Assembly: GCA_024279275.1 (NCBI GenBank) | Contig: JAJRRS010000017.1 | Coordinates: forward strand, 1 to 46,163 | Length of the DNA: 46,163 nt | From: Planctomycetota bacterium | GTDB lineage: Bacteria > Planctomycetota > Phycisphaerae > Phycisphaerales > Phycisphaeraceae | Direction: 5' to 3' | Shown here: positions 24,886-33,562 of the stretch, piece after piece | Numbering within the stretch: the first letter of the stretch is position 1 | How the letters are laid out: the number at the start of each line of letters is the position of its first letter | Program-made: the position numbers and the translations under genes | Notes under the pieces: generated by a model | What the model saw: only the letters and a program-made list of their open reading frames with translations | Database searches by the model: none | What the model was told of the DNA's origin: nothing

Positions 24886-26043
24886 ATGCCAGAGACGCAG
24901 GCCCTGCTATTCACCGCGTTCGAGCCTAGCGGCGATCATATCGCTGCGGCCCTGATTACCGAGTTAAAACGGCGTGAACCGGGTCGGCCGATCTATGCGC
25001 TGGGTGGGCCAGCGATGAAGAAGGCGGGTGCGGAGTTGATCGAGGGCACTACGGACCATGCGGCGATGCTTCTGGGGGCCGCGTCTCAGGTCCGGACGCA
25101 CCTGCAACGGCTAGGTCGGCTAAAGGCTTGGCTGGCGGACCATCCGATCGCGGCATTGATCCCCACGGACAGCCCGGCGGCGAACTGGTCGGTCTGCTCG
25201 ATGGTTCGCAAACATCAGCCCGATGCCAGGGTCGTGCATCTGGTTGGGCCACAGCTCTGGGCGTGGGCACCGTGGCGTATCCGCAAGCTGCGACGTCTGA
25301 CCGATCATGTGATGTGTTTGTTCCCATTCGAGCCGGCGTGGTTCGGGGCGCGGGGTGTGAAAGCCAGCTTCGTGGGGCATCCGTTGTATGACCAGATTCC
25401 TGCGGAGAAGACGCCGCCTGGAGATGAACTGCCGCAAGTCAGTGGGCCGAAGCTCGCGTTGCTGCCGGGGTCGCGGGAGAGTGAGATCAAACACAACTGG
25501 CCGACGATGCTGGCGGCGTACCGCAGATTGCATGCGTCCCACCACAGGCTCTCGGCAGTGGTCGCTGCGACCGACAAGGCCCGTGCGCATCAGGTGGAGT
25601 TGATGTCGCCGTTGGGTGTGCTGCCACGAGGGATGCAGATGATTGTGGGTGATGCGGATGCGGTGTTGAACTGGGCGGACGCGGCGTTGGTGGTGTCGGG
25701 GACGGCGACGCTGCATGCTGCGGCGCACGGGACGCCGATGGCTGTCTTCTACAACATCAAGCGGTATCAGTGGCACCTGATCGGACGGTGGTTGATCAAC
25801 ACCGAGACGATGTCGCTGCCTAATCTGATCGGCGAGTCGATGGGACTGGGGCGGGTGGTGCCGGAGTTGATGCCCCACTTCGGCGACCCCAACGCGCTGA
25901 TCCGGGCGATCACACCACTACTAAAAGACGGCGACGCGAGACGCCAGCAGCATCGGGCCTTGCGAAAGATCCGCGAACGGTTTGTGGAAAAACGATTCGA
26001 GCAGGCCGCTACGGATGTATTGCTTGATGAGATCGGGCAGTGA
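24886..26043 (+). CDS. lpxB: Lipid-A-disaccharide synthase
   Basis: 385 residues, the normal LpxB length. The start FTAFEPSGDHIAAALITEL matches the GEASGD motif of the family. Further segments are VHLVGPQLWAWAPWRIRKLRRLTDHVMCLFPFEPAWF, ASFVGHPLYDQIP, LALLPGSRESEI and ALVVSGTATLHAAAHGTPMAVFY. It joins UDP-diacyl-GlcN and lipid X into the lipid A disaccharide at the inner membrane, so the organism has lipid A. The usual neighbours (lpxA, lpxD, fabZ) are absent. The gene is divergent from the hexosaminidase gene, and only a weak ribosome site precedes the ATG. Confidence 0.93.
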   Translation: MPETQALLFTAFEPSGDHIAAALITELKRREPGRPIYALGGPAMKKAGAELIEGTTDHAAMLLGAASQVRTHLQRLGRLKAWLADHPIAALIPTDSPAANWSVCSMVRKHQPDARVVHLVGPQLWAWAPWRIRKLRRLTDHVMCLFPFEPAWFGARGVKASFVGHPLYDQIPAEKTPPGDELPQVSGPKLALLPGSRESEIKHNWPTMLAAYRRLHASHHRLSAVVAATDKARAHQVELMSPLGVLPRGMQMIVGDADAVLNWADAALVVSGTATLHAAAHGTPMAVFYNIKRYQWHLIGRWLINTETMSLPNLIGESMGLGRVVPELMPHFGDPNALIRAITPLLKDGDARRQQHRALRKIRERFVEKRFEQAATDVLLDEIGQ

Positions 26044-26230
26044 GAAAAGTGTAGAAGCCCTCAGAATCAGAACATGAGGGTGCGACGCATAAGTCGGTGC
26101 GGGTAGATTTATAACAACACCCCCCGGTCACGCACATCAGCCAGATTGGCACATACGGCAAGCTCACGCCCGATATCGGATTGCTCCCTCGGAAGGCGCA
26201 ATCCATTTTGAGATAGCATCTTACCTGTAT

Positions 26231-26261
26231 ATTGTGGGGGTAACTACCCGCAATTGTGGGT
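26231..26261. promoter_or_regulatory. Candidate operator of the LuxR-type gene
   Basis: ACCCGCAATTGTGGGT (26246-26261) is a 16-base palindrome with one mismatched pair. A third half-site, ATTGTGGG, lies at 26231-26238. The palindrome ends eight bases before the -35 element. It could bind the product of the downstream gene or another dimeric regulator. Confidence 0.5.
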
Positions 26262-26268
26262 ATTTTCA

Positions 26269-26297
26269 TTGACAAATACGGGGGTATGTGTGATAGT
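26269..26297 (+). promoter_or_regulatory. Promoter of the LuxR-type gene
   Basis: TTGACA (26269-26274) is a perfect -35, followed after 17 bases by GATAGT (26292-26297), four of six matches to the -10. The spacer contains ATAC and GTAT arms. The predicted start near 26304 rules out the in-frame TTG at 26297 as a start codon and supports the ATG at 26360. The rest of the gap from 26044 holds only a short hairpin (CCCTC with GAGGG at 26058-26080) without a T run. Confidence 0.65.
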
Positions 26298-26359
26298 TGA
26301 GTATCTCTGATGGGCCTTGGCCCAGCGGGAAGAACCCCTATCCACGATGGTACAGACGT

Positions 26360-27151
26360 ATGAGAAGGTCGCAGCAGTTGGATACCTCAGACTTCCGGAG
26401 CGTATTCCGTGTCCTGAGCGACGCGCGCGAGCTTCGCTACGACCAGCCACAACAAGAGAGGGTGATCGTCGATGCGATGACGGACTTGCTGGGTGCCTGC
26501 TTTGGTCACGCGATGCAGGTGGATAATTTCCGACCCGGCGCGCCCACCTGCATCAAGAGATTTGTGCCCGGCTCGATTCAGGATCGAGGCGTCACAAAGT
26601 ACCTCACTGAATGGGGCAGGAACTCGGACTTCGACGATGACCCGATGTCCCATATTACTCGAGACAAAAGAGGCCCGGCATATACCATCAGCCGATCAGC
26701 GGTCATGTCATATCAAGACATGGTTCCTTACCGGATTTTTGAGGAGATGGTTGAGCCTGCGGGGGGAAGTGATGTGATCCTCACGTTCTTCCGTTACCCG
26801 CAGAGTAATACTGTTCGCCAGTATGCGTTCCAACGCAAGGCGACTCAAAAAGACTTCGAGCCTCGGCAACTCGCGTTAGCAGACCTGTTCATTTCGGAAC
26901 TGCACAAGTTGTACCAACAGGGCGTGCTTGAGCCGAGCAATCTATTAATCGACCTGCCCCGACGTCTCTTACAGGTCGCGCATCAGCTCCGCACCGGCAG
27001 GAGCCAGCCGCAGATCGCCCTGCATCTGAATCTCTCTTACCAGACGGTCCGCAGCTACACCAAGGAGTTGTACGACATCGTGGGCGTGATCAGCCGGGCG
27101 GCGTTGGTGGCGAAGCTGTTCAACGGTAACGGCGTGAGTTCGGGTAATTAG
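26360..27151 (+). CDS. LuxR-type helix-turn-helix regulator
   Basis: 263 residues from the ATG at 26360. The last 65 residues form a GerE/LuxR-type DNA-binding domain: LPRRLLQVAHQLRTGRSQPQIALHLNLSYQTVRSYTKELYDIVGV...AALVAKLF. The usual LTxREREVL opening has changed to LPRRLLQVA. The first 190 residues do not match a receiver or autoinducer domain that I can name; they include charged segments such as GPAYTISRSAVMSYQDMVPYR. It is a likely transcription factor for an unknown signal. The gene has its own promoter and a palindromic operator. Base composition of the gene and its upstream DNA is less GC-rich than the neighbours. Confidence 0.75.
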   Translation: MRRSQQLDTSDFRSVFRVLSDARELRYDQPQQERVIVDAMTDLLGACFGHAMQVDNFRPGAPTCIKRFVPGSIQDRGVTKYLTEWGRNSDFDDDPMSHITRDKRGPAYTISRSAVMSYQDMVPYRIFEEMVEPAGGSDVILTFFRYPQSNTVRQYAFQRKATQKDFEPRQLALADLFISELHKLYQQGVLEPSNLLIDLPRRLLQVAHQLRTGRSQPQIALHLNLSYQTVRSYTKELYDIVGVISRAALVAKLFNGNGVSSGN

Positions 27152-27188
27152 CACCGATAGATTTTACTTCGACCCGAGACCGGCGGCG

Positions 27189-28100
27189 TCAATCTTCCTG
27201 GGTTTGCACAGACGTGTTCAACGTAATCCGATACAGGCTGGTCCTCGCGGTGATGTAGAGGGTTTGGCTGTCATTGGCGAAGGTGCAGTTGCTTGGGCGT
27301 TGGGGTGTGGGGATGAGTGCGGCCTGGGTGCCGTCGGGGTTGAAGATGTAGATACCTTCGTCGCCGGTGGCGTAGAGTCGGCCTTGCTGATCGACGGTCA
27401 TGCCGTCGCAGCCGCCGCCGAGGTCGGCCCCCATGCCGCTGAATTGTCGTGGGTTATTGGGTTGATCGGGTGCGGTCAGATCGTAGGCGATGATTTTTTT
27501 CGCGGCGTTGTCGGCGACGTAGAGGGTTTTTTCGTCGGGTGAGAGGATGATGCCGTTGGGGCGTTGAAGGTCGTGGATGATGCGGGTGAGTGTGCCGTCG
27601 GGCGCGAGGTAGAAGACGGCTTCGATATCCATCTGCATGTCGGCGCGTTTGCCGTAGCGTGGGTCGGTGAAGTAGATGCCGCCTTGTTGATCGATGACCA
27701 GGTCGTTTGGGCTGTTGAGTTTTCGGTTCTGCCATTGGTCTGTGAGGTTGGTGATGCTGGCGTCGGGTTCGGTGCGTGAGAGTCGTCTGTTGCCGCCGTC
27801 GTTAGCACCTTCACAGGCGAGCAGTCGGCCTTGGTGATCGAACATCAGGCCGTTGGCTCGACCGGAGTTTTCGCGGAAGGTGGCGGTTTCGCCGGTTTCA
27901 GGGTCGAAGCGGAGGATGAGCATGGCGGGGATGTCGGTGAAGTAGATCGCGCCATCGGGGCCGGCGGCGGGGCCTTCGGTGAACTGATAGCCGGTGGCGA
28001 CCTGCTCGACGGTGACGCCGTCGGGGACGATCTGAGCGTGGGCTGTGTGGGCGAGGAACAAAACGATCAATGATGCGGCCAGGGGTCTTGGGTTGAACAT
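27189..28100 (-). CDS. Secreted SMP-30/gluconolactonase-like protein
   Basis: 303 residues from the ATG at 28100, with GGAG seven bases upstream. A signal peptide (about 1-22, ending AHAQ) predicts export. The beta-propeller pattern of the SMP-30 family is clear: YQFTEGPAAGPDGAIYFTDI (metal-binding Glu), RANGLMFDHQGRLLACEG, LNSPNDLVIDQQGGIYFTDPRYG, RPNGIILSPDEKTLYVAD (Asn and Asp ligands) and CDGMTVDQQGRLYATGDEG. Relatives hydrolyse sugar lactones with a divalent metal. Its substrate is probably an aldonolactone outside the cytoplasm. Confidence 0.9.
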   Translation of the reverse strand: MFNPRPLAASLIVLFLAHTAHAQIVPDGVTVEQVATGYQFTEGPAAGPDGAIYFTDIPAMLILRFDPETGETATFRENSGRANGLMFDHQGRLLACEGANDGGNRRLSRTEPDASITNLTDQWQNRKLNSPNDLVIDQQGGIYFTDPRYGKRADMQMDIEAVFYLAPDGTLTRIIHDLQRPNGIILSPDEKTLYVADNAAKKIIAYDLTAPDQPNNPRQFSGMGADLGGGCDGMTVDQQGRLYATGDEGIYIFNPDGTQAALIPTPQRPSNCTFANDSQTLYITARTSLYRITLNTSVQTQED

Positions 28101-28257
28101 GCTGAGGCTCCGGGAAATATCAGGATTGGTTGTTACCCTATTCAGGTCACCAGCATCATACACGGTGGCTCCGCGGGGCTTGACTGATGGTGTAGACTTT
28201 ACCTAAAGATAGCACTGCGGCTTCGTTTCAACCGTCAAAATATAACGGGCGCGTTAA

Positions 28258-28692
28258 ATGGGAATGGAAATTCGTTTGGTCCATGTCGATCGCATCATCG
28301 ATCTGCGTCACGCGGTGTTGTGTCGGGGGAGGCACCGCAAGCACGCGCACTTTGAGGGTGATGTCGAGTCGACGACGATGCACATCGGGGCGGTGATCGG
28401 CAAGCACGCGGTGGGTTGCCTGACGATCCTGGATCGGCCTTTCAGCAAGGAGCCGGCGTGGCAACTCAACGCGATGGCTGTAGACCCGCTGTACCAGGGC
28501 GGTGGGATCGGGCGGTCGCTGTTGTCTTTCGCGGAGACCCGGCTGAGGCAGATCGACACCTATCAATATGTCTGGTGCAACGCGCCTGTTTCTTCGATTC
28601 AGTTCTATGAAAAGTTTGGATGGGTCGCGGTATCGGAGGAGTTTGCTGTGCCGTACACCGGGGCGCACAGGACGATGCTCAAGAAGCTGTAA
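28258..28692 (+). CDS. GNAT-family N-acetyltransferase
   Basis: 144 residues. The acetyl-CoA binding motif is seen in AWQLNAMAVDPLYQGGGIGRSLLSFAE (about 72-98), with the pyrophosphate loop QGGGIG, and a C-terminal SSIQFYEKFGWVAVSEEF strand-helix typical of the fold. The substrate cannot be predicted. The two ATG codons at 28258 and 28264 are both possible; neither has a strong ribosome site. It is divergent from the SMP-30 gene with 157 bases between them, and its 3' end faces the HDOD-GGDEF gene. Confidence 0.88.
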   Translation: MGMEIRLVHVDRIIDLRHAVLCRGRHRKHAHFEGDVESTTMHIGAVIGKHAVGCLTILDRPFSKEPAWQLNAMAVDPLYQGGGIGRSLLSFAETRLRQIDTYQYVWCNAPVSSIQFYEKFGWVAVSEEFAVPYTGAHRTMLKKL

Positions 28693-28754
28693 GCGCAGTC
28701 TCAATGCCGGTACATACCAAGCAGTGATCCAGGTGATCTAAAATAGTGCTGCGG

Positions 28755-30266
28755 TCAGCCGGCTTTCTGCTGGAGCTGATCGATCGGTGGGAGTTGATAG
28801 ACACGGTTGCCACCGGCGGACTTGGCGGCGTACATGGCGCGGTCTGCGGCGACGACGAGTTGCTCGGCCTTGAATGATGAGGGGTCGGTGCCGTTGTAGC
28901 TCGAAAGCCCCACGCTGACCGTAACGGAGAGCTTCTGGCCCGCGTCGTGGTCGATGGATACCCGCTCGATATGCTGGCGGATTTTCTCGGCGATGGTGGC
29001 GGCCTGCGGACCATCCATGCCGGGGAGGATCATCGTGAACTCGTCGCCCCCGTAGCGTCCGACATACCCACTGGCCGGCACACACTCTTTCATCGAGGCG
29101 GCGATCAGTTGTAGCACCCGGTCGCCGACGTGGTGGCCGTGGGTGTCATTGATGGGCTTGAACTTGTCGGCGTCGAAGAAGATGACCGACATCGGCTTGC
29201 CCGTCTGACTGGATACCTCGAACTGCTCTGCGAGCATCTGGTCCAGCCCGCCGCGATTGAGTGTGCTGGTCAGCGGGTCGAATTGAGCCTGATCGGCGAG
29301 TTGCTGGTTTTCAATCTCAAGCCGGTTGGCCTCCTGGATCGCCTTGACCGAAAGGTCAACAAGTGTTTCGTTGGCCATGGCCATCAGATCGCTGGCGGAC
29401 TGCTCGGCGTTGCTTTGGATCTCGAAGAGCTTGCCCAGTTCCTTGGTGCCTTCTTCGATGCTCTCAAGAAAGGCACCGGCCTGCGCGTTGTTCAGATCGA
29501 ACCACTGGCTGGCGTGGCGTAGATAGCTCTTGACCCGGCCGGCCTGCTGCTCTTCGTTGCTGAGGAAGCAATCCGCGGCCTTGGCGCCTAATGCCACCGA
29601 GCGGACCAGTTGCTGAAACTCGGGGACTGTTTCGTCGGGGTCCTCGTGGCCTTTGATCGCTGCGGTCAGGATCGGGGGCAGGTTCCACTTTTCCGCGAGG
29701 GCTTGGCCGACCTGTGTGTGATCGATGTCCAGTTCTTGTTGCTCCAGCATCCTCAGCTTGCCGTGGGCATCGACCGCCTGCTCAAGCACCTTGACGTAAT
29801 CCGTTCGCAGTGACTGAAGCAACACGATCACGCCCAGGTCCTGGAGCAGGCCAGCGATGAAGGCTTCTTCGAAGTGGTCGAACTTAACCTCGCGGGCGAT
29901 CGTGTGGGCACCCACCGCGGCGAACAGGCTGCGTTTCCAGATAATCGTCGGGTCGAAGTCTTCGCCGCCCAGGCCCTTGAGCTGGGGGACCAGGCTGAAA
30001 CCCAGCGCCAGCATCTTGACTGAATTGATGCCCAGCATGGTGGTGGCGCGCTCGACCGTGGTGACGCGGTGGCGTAGGCCGTAGAAGCTGCTGTTAATGG
30101 TGCGCAGGATCTTCGTCGAGATGGCGGTGTCGTGAGAGAGTACCTCGCCCAGTTCGCGGACACTGACGTTCTCGTCGCTGCACATCTCGATCACACGCGC
30201 CGCGATCGCTGGGAAGCTCGGCAGGCGTTCACACTTCAGGATGCGGTCAAGTAACTGCTGATCCAT
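28755..30266 (-). CDS. HDOD-GGDEF signalling protein (diguanylate cyclase)
   Basis: 503 residues from the ATG at 30266. The HDOD domain fills about 5-215: LPSFPAIAARVIEMCSDE, LSHDTAISTKILRTINSSFYGL, EEAFIAGLLQDLGVIVL and LAEKWNLPPIL. A helical linker (about 270-340) leads to GGDEF, about 345-500, with DPLTSTLNRGGLDQML and an intact GGDEF at 406-410. It should make c-di-GMP from GTP in response to a signal read by the HDOD module. No RxxD inhibitory site is seen just before GGDEF. The 374-base gap upstream (30267-30640) shows only a GATATCGG/CCGATATT inverted pair near 30550-30590 and no reading frame of note. Confidence 0.93.
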   Translation of the reverse strand: MDQQLLDRILKCERLPSFPAIAARVIEMCSDENVSVRELGEVLSHDTAISTKILRTINSSFYGLRHRVTTVERATTMLGINSVKMLALGFSLVPQLKGLGGEDFDPTIIWKRSLFAAVGAHTIAREVKFDHFEEAFIAGLLQDLGVIVLLQSLRTDYVKVLEQAVDAHGKLRMLEQQELDIDHTQVGQALAEKWNLPPILTAAIKGHEDPDETVPEFQQLVRSVALGAKAADCFLSNEEQQAGRVKSYLRHASQWFDLNNAQAGAFLESIEEGTKELGKLFEIQSNAEQSASDLMAMANETLVDLSVKAIQEANRLEIENQQLADQAQFDPLTSTLNRGGLDQMLAEQFEVSSQTGKPMSVIFFDADKFKPINDTHGHHVGDRVLQLIAASMKECVPASGYVGRYGGDEFTMILPGMDGPQAATIAEKIRQHIERVSIDHDAGQKLSVTVSVGLSSYNGTDPSSFKAEQLVVAADRAMYAAKSAGGNRVYQLPPIDQLQQKAG

Positions 30267-30640
30267 GTCCCAGCGCGTCCTTGTCAAATTAGGTACTACA
30301 ATCCCCAGCCCCTCAGGAAGACGACCACGCCGCGCGTGGACTCTTCGCCAACCTGCCCCCCTCTGCGATGTCACCTATATATGATGCACCGCCCTGCACT
30401 GTGATTCGGCTATCCTAGGATTAGCCTGAAGGCTCCCCGCGATGCGAAGCTAACTCTTTTGTTCATGGGGACATCAAGCTGAACCCCAAGGCCATAATCC
30501 AGCCTCACAGAGAGCTTGGACACATCAAGCAGACTCCTGGAGATATCGGACGCTATCTCTCTGCCCCGATATTGCGTTGGACGATAGACCCGCGATAATG
30601 CCCGCCGACCGCACCACCAACCCGCACGGGAGCTAAGACC

Positions 30641-31090
30641 ATGAAAATCGCCATCGCCTGTGACCACGGGGGATACCCCCTGAAAAGCCCACTGATCGAG
30701 TTGATGCGGGGCCTGGGCCATGAGGTGCTGGACTTAGGTGCGCATGAGTTGGATGCTCAAGACGATTATCCTGATTTTGCCCGTTATGTCGGTCAGGCGA
30801 TCCAACACGGCCAAGCCGAGCGCGGTGTGCTGCTGTGTGGGTCGGGTGTGGGTGCGAGCATCGCCGCCAGCAAACAGGACGGCGTGCGTGCGGCGGTCTG
30901 CCACGACACCTACTCCGCTGGGCAGGGCGTCGAACACGACGATATGAATGTGCTTTGCCTGGGTGCTCGGATCGTCGGCGAAGCGGTCGCGGTTGAACTG
31001 GTCAAGGCCTTCGTCAATGCCAAATTCACCGCAGAAGAGCGTCACGCACGGCGGCTCGAAAAAGTCAACGCGATCGAAGCCGCCCGCTGA
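30641..31090 (+). CDS. rpiB: Ribose-5-phosphate isomerase B
   Basis: 149 residues, the usual length. MKIAIACDHGGYPLK holds the conserved Asp-His, VLLCGSGVGASIAASK the phosphate and catalytic loop (Cys in LLCGSG), and AAVCHDTYSAGQGVEHDDMNVLCLGARIVGEAVA the other RpiB signatures. It interconverts ribose 5-phosphate and ribulose 5-phosphate in the pentose phosphate pathway. GGGAG lies nine bases before the ATG. The 3' end is 25 bases from the convergent large secreted protein gene, with no terminator between them. Confidence 0.95.
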   Translation: MKIAIACDHGGYPLKSPLIELMRGLGHEVLDLGAHELDAQDDYPDFARYVGQAIQHGQAERGVLLCGSGVGASIAASKQDGVRAAVCHDTYSAGQGVEHDDMNVLCLGARIVGEAVAVELVKAFVNAKFTAEERHARRLEKVNAIEAAR

Positions 31091-31115
31091 CCTGACTAAA
31101 AATGCGTGTCCGTGG

Positions 31116-33329
31116 TTAAGGGGACACAGGCTGCGGCTGCGGCTGCGTCTGTGTTGGCTGCGGCTCTGTTGGCTGCGCACTCTGCGGCGGCGCGCTTTCT
31201 AAATCAACATCCTGAGATTCTACTTCGTTTAGCTCAACCCCCGGGTCCGCCGGCGGCTGGGTTGCAGGCTTCGGCGGGGTCGGCCTGAAAGTCGCCAGGG
31301 ACGTTTGTAACTCCGTGATAGCGAGCAAGCTCATCGCAGTGGGCGCCAACGCCAAACGGTTATCCCAAGGGGCCATCCGCACACCGCCTCGGGCACCCAC
31401 CCGGTCGCGGACGTAGTAGCAACTGGAGTCGTCCATCATCAATTGGCCGACAAATCGGGCAGAGTAACCTGCGGACAGGAGCCAGCCGAGCTTGTCACGG
31501 CCCTTGGTTGCCAGATCATCGCGCAGCATGATGGAAATAAACATCAACGGCTGGGCGTTTCGCCAGTCGGGGTTCGGGGGGCTTCCCGCTGGGCCTGGGG
31601 ACAGGACAAATCCGCCAAGCACATCGTCCGGCCCAAGGGTGGGTCTTTCGATCACCTGATGCCTGCACAGAAGGTCAATGACCCTCGACAAGATAATCCG
31701 CCGTCGGTCCAGCTCGGCCCGCCTGTCACCGCTTGCGTCGGCGTCCGCCAGTAAGCCGCCGGCCCGCTCCTGCGCCATCGCAAGCCAGGGCAACGCCACC
31801 AGGTTCGGGGCTTTGCCTTGCTTAACCCACAGCCGATCCATCAACGCCCAGACCGCTTCGCCCAGCGCTTCATCTCGTGTCCGCTCATAGAGCGATGCCA
31901 GCGCCGCTGACGACAAAGCGGCTGCGCCCACATTCATACGGGTGCCGCCGTCCGCGCCGTCGAGCGACACCTGCTTGAGCAACTGCTCGCCTAAACGGTC
32001 GCGCAGCCCCTGATCGGATTCGAGCGTGGGGGTTTCCAGCAGTGTCAACAGCACCAGCGCCAACACCTTAGGCTCCACCTGCTCTTGTGTTTCTAAGAGC
32101 CGCGTCGCCATCTGCGAGGCTAACCGGGTGGCCCGCTGGGCATATACCATGGGGCTTTGGTCTGCGGGCCTGGCATCCAAGAGGTATCGGCTGTGATGCA
32201 CCATCGCGTAGCACGCCAACGCCGCTTGGTCATCTGGCGCGACCGGTGGGTCGTAGCGCCCGCTGGTCGGGTGGTATGTCCCGCGTACCTGATCGCCCGA
32301 TGTGATTCGGCTGAACAGATGCTCAATCAGCCGGTCGCCCATGCTCACCAGTTCCCGCTCGCTGACGGCGTATCGGGGTTGCTTGCCACTGGACCGCACC
32401 AGCACGGTGGGCGGTGCCCCGGTGTAAGGCCTGACGATGTGGATCGTCGTAAACCGTGCCAACCCCGCACCCCCAGGCCGGGCCAGGTCTTTGACCGCTT
32501 CACGGCCCATCCCCAATCCCTTAAGACCCAGCATCAACTGGCTCGGTGGCGAGATGTTCCGTGATATCGCATCGCCCGGCCAGACCCACGACCACGCCCC
32601 CCGCTTGCCATCCACAAACGCCAATCCGTGATAACACGGCGCGAAACGTGCGTATACCTCATCGGGCTTCGCATCCGCTGGGACCGTCACCGTGCGCAGG
32701 CCGTAGCCCAACTCCAACTCGACATTCATGTTGGCACTGACATCCGCGACCGTCAGCTTCTTGTCATCCGGCAGCGACCGCCCAGCCAGCACCGCACGCA
32801 GCCGCGCGTCCGCCAGGCTCTCACGCACACCCACCTCCGCACGCTCGATGGCCAACAATAAAAGCGGGATCAGGTCCACCGCTTCACCCGGGCCGTCAAG
32901 CGCAGCCAACATATCCTCGCGATAGGCCCGCCCCTCGCCGACCACGATCCCCTCAGTACGAAAGACCAGTCGCACCCCGATCAACCCCGTGACCCGGATA
33001 GGCTTAACCCCCGCCCCCGGTTCCCCCGCTCCCCCCGGTTCCCCCGGCTCCCCCCCCTGCCTCGCTACCGACGGATCGCTCAGCCATGTTTCCACCTGGC
33101 GGTAAGCCCGCAGCCCGTGGCTGGCATCCAGCAGCGGTGCATTGATGGACAATTCCCCCGGCACCTGGGCCAGCGCGGTCGGCACAACCATCACAACCCC
33201 CAGCACCACGCCCAAGGCCCACCCCGCCCATAGGTGGTTTTTCAGCCACAAAGTCCGATTATGGGTGTTGCCCCAAAGCCCCATCCATACGCTTTTAGCT
33301 ATCTGATAAACTGGTTGATGTTTTTTCAT
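31116..33329 (-). CDS. Large exported or membrane-anchored protein of unknown function
   Basis: 737 residues. A hydrophobic segment at about 32-54 (WAGWALGVVLGVVMVVPTAL then AQ) is an uncleaved anchor or a long signal peptide. Residues about 108-175 (GLIGVRLVFRTEGIVVGEGRAYREDML) weakly recall an AMMECR1-like unit. Residues 345-690 look like an alpha-helical toroid with short helix pairs (TYHPTSGRYDPP, DDQAALACYAMVHHSRYLLD, MNVGAAALSSAALASLYERT), as in some sugar epimerase or lyase folds. No catalytic motif is certain. A Gly-Glu-Pro array (about residues 91-107) is encoded by repeat G, and the tail is Gln/Pro/Thr-rich. I do not recognise the family. Confidence 0.75.
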   Translation of the reverse strand: MKKHQPVYQIAKSVWMGLWGNTHNRTLWLKNHLWAGWALGVVLGVVMVVPTALAQVPGELSINAPLLDASHGLRAYRQVETWLSDPSVARQGGEPGEPGGAGEPGAGVKPIRVTGLIGVRLVFRTEGIVVGEGRAYREDMLAALDGPGEAVDLIPLLLLAIERAEVGVRESLADARLRAVLAGRSLPDDKKLTVADVSANMNVELELGYGLRTVTVPADAKPDEVYARFAPCYHGLAFVDGKRGAWSWVWPGDAISRNISPPSQLMLGLKGLGMGREAVKDLARPGGAGLARFTTIHIVRPYTGAPPTVLVRSSGKQPRYAVSERELVSMGDRLIEHLFSRITSGDQVRGTYHPTSGRYDPPVAPDDQAALACYAMVHHSRYLLDARPADQSPMVYAQRATRLASQMATRLLETQEQVEPKVLALVLLTLLETPTLESDQGLRDRLGEQLLKQVSLDGADGGTRMNVGAAALSSAALASLYERTRDEALGEAVWALMDRLWVKQGKAPNLVALPWLAMAQERAGGLLADADASGDRRAELDRRRIILSRVIDLLCRHQVIERPTLGPDDVLGGFVLSPGPAGSPPNPDWRNAQPLMFISIMLRDDLATKGRDKLGWLLSAGYSARFVGQLMMDDSSCYYVRDRVGARGGVRMAPWDNRLALAPTAMSLLAITELQTSLATFRPTPPKPATQPPADPGVELNEVESQDVDLESAPPQSAQPTEPQPTQTQPQPQPVSP
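33008..33058. repeat. C-rich nonamer array (repeat G) inside the large secreted protein gene
   Basis: On the plus strand about five imperfect units of CCCCCGGTT/CCCCCGCT. In the gene's frame they read GGEPGEPGGAGEPGAG, a collagen-like stretch just after the first conserved segment. Confidence 0.75.
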
Positions 33330-33378
33330 CTATATGCCGTTACTTGAGTTATATCTTTTTCTGGCCACAATTCGGCTC

Positions 33379-33395
33379 TTGGCACGCCGGTTGTG
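33379..33395 (+). promoter_or_regulatory. Near-consensus sigma-54 type promoter for the microprotein
   Basis: TTGGCACG (33379-33386), four bases, then TTGTG (33391-33395). The GG at -24 and the G at -12 are ten bases apart, as required for sigma-54, but the -12 doublet is GT rather than GC. A start near 33406 leaves a leader of about 20 bases. No activator site was recognised. Confidence 0.4.
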
Positions 33396-33427
33396 TGGTA
33401 TCTTAGCGTCCTGACAAGGAGATACCT

Positions 33428-33523
33428 ATGATTACTGCCGTCTTCATCATGAACCACGACCAGATCGCCAAACGGCGTAAAATCATCATCCTCGCGATGC
33501 TGACGTTCGCGGCGCTGTGCTAG
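33428..33523 (+). CDS. 31-residue microprotein, possibly membrane-inserting
   Basis: ATG at 33428 to TAG at 33521-33523. AAGGAG sits six or seven bases before the ATG, among the best ribosome sites in the window. Most codons end in G or C, as in the neighbouring real genes, whereas the antisense frame does not. The N-terminal half is polar (MITAVFIMNHDQIA). The second half is a basic patch followed by a hydrophobic helix ending in Cys (KRRKIIILAMLTFAALC), a layout typical of small inner-membrane proteins. A sigma-54-like promoter lies upstream and a strong terminator 40 bases downstream, so it is a complete unit. Function unknown. Confidence 0.65.
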   Translation: MITAVFIMNHDQIAKRRKIIILAMLTFAALC

Positions 33524-33562
33524 GCTGCTGATCGAGCCAAGGCTCACTTTACCGACATCATA

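Noticed and set aside
26009-26275. Minus-strand frame of 88 codons upstream of the LuxR-type gene
   Set aside because: It overlaps the end of lpxB and runs through the palindromic operator and promoter; Cys-rich shadow composition.
33326-33547. Minus-strand frame of 73 codons that overlaps the 737-residue gene by four bases (ATGA)
   Set aside because: Its codons are not GC-ending as in true genes here, it starts with GTG without a ribosome site, and it lies antisense to the better supported 31-codon gene and its promoter.
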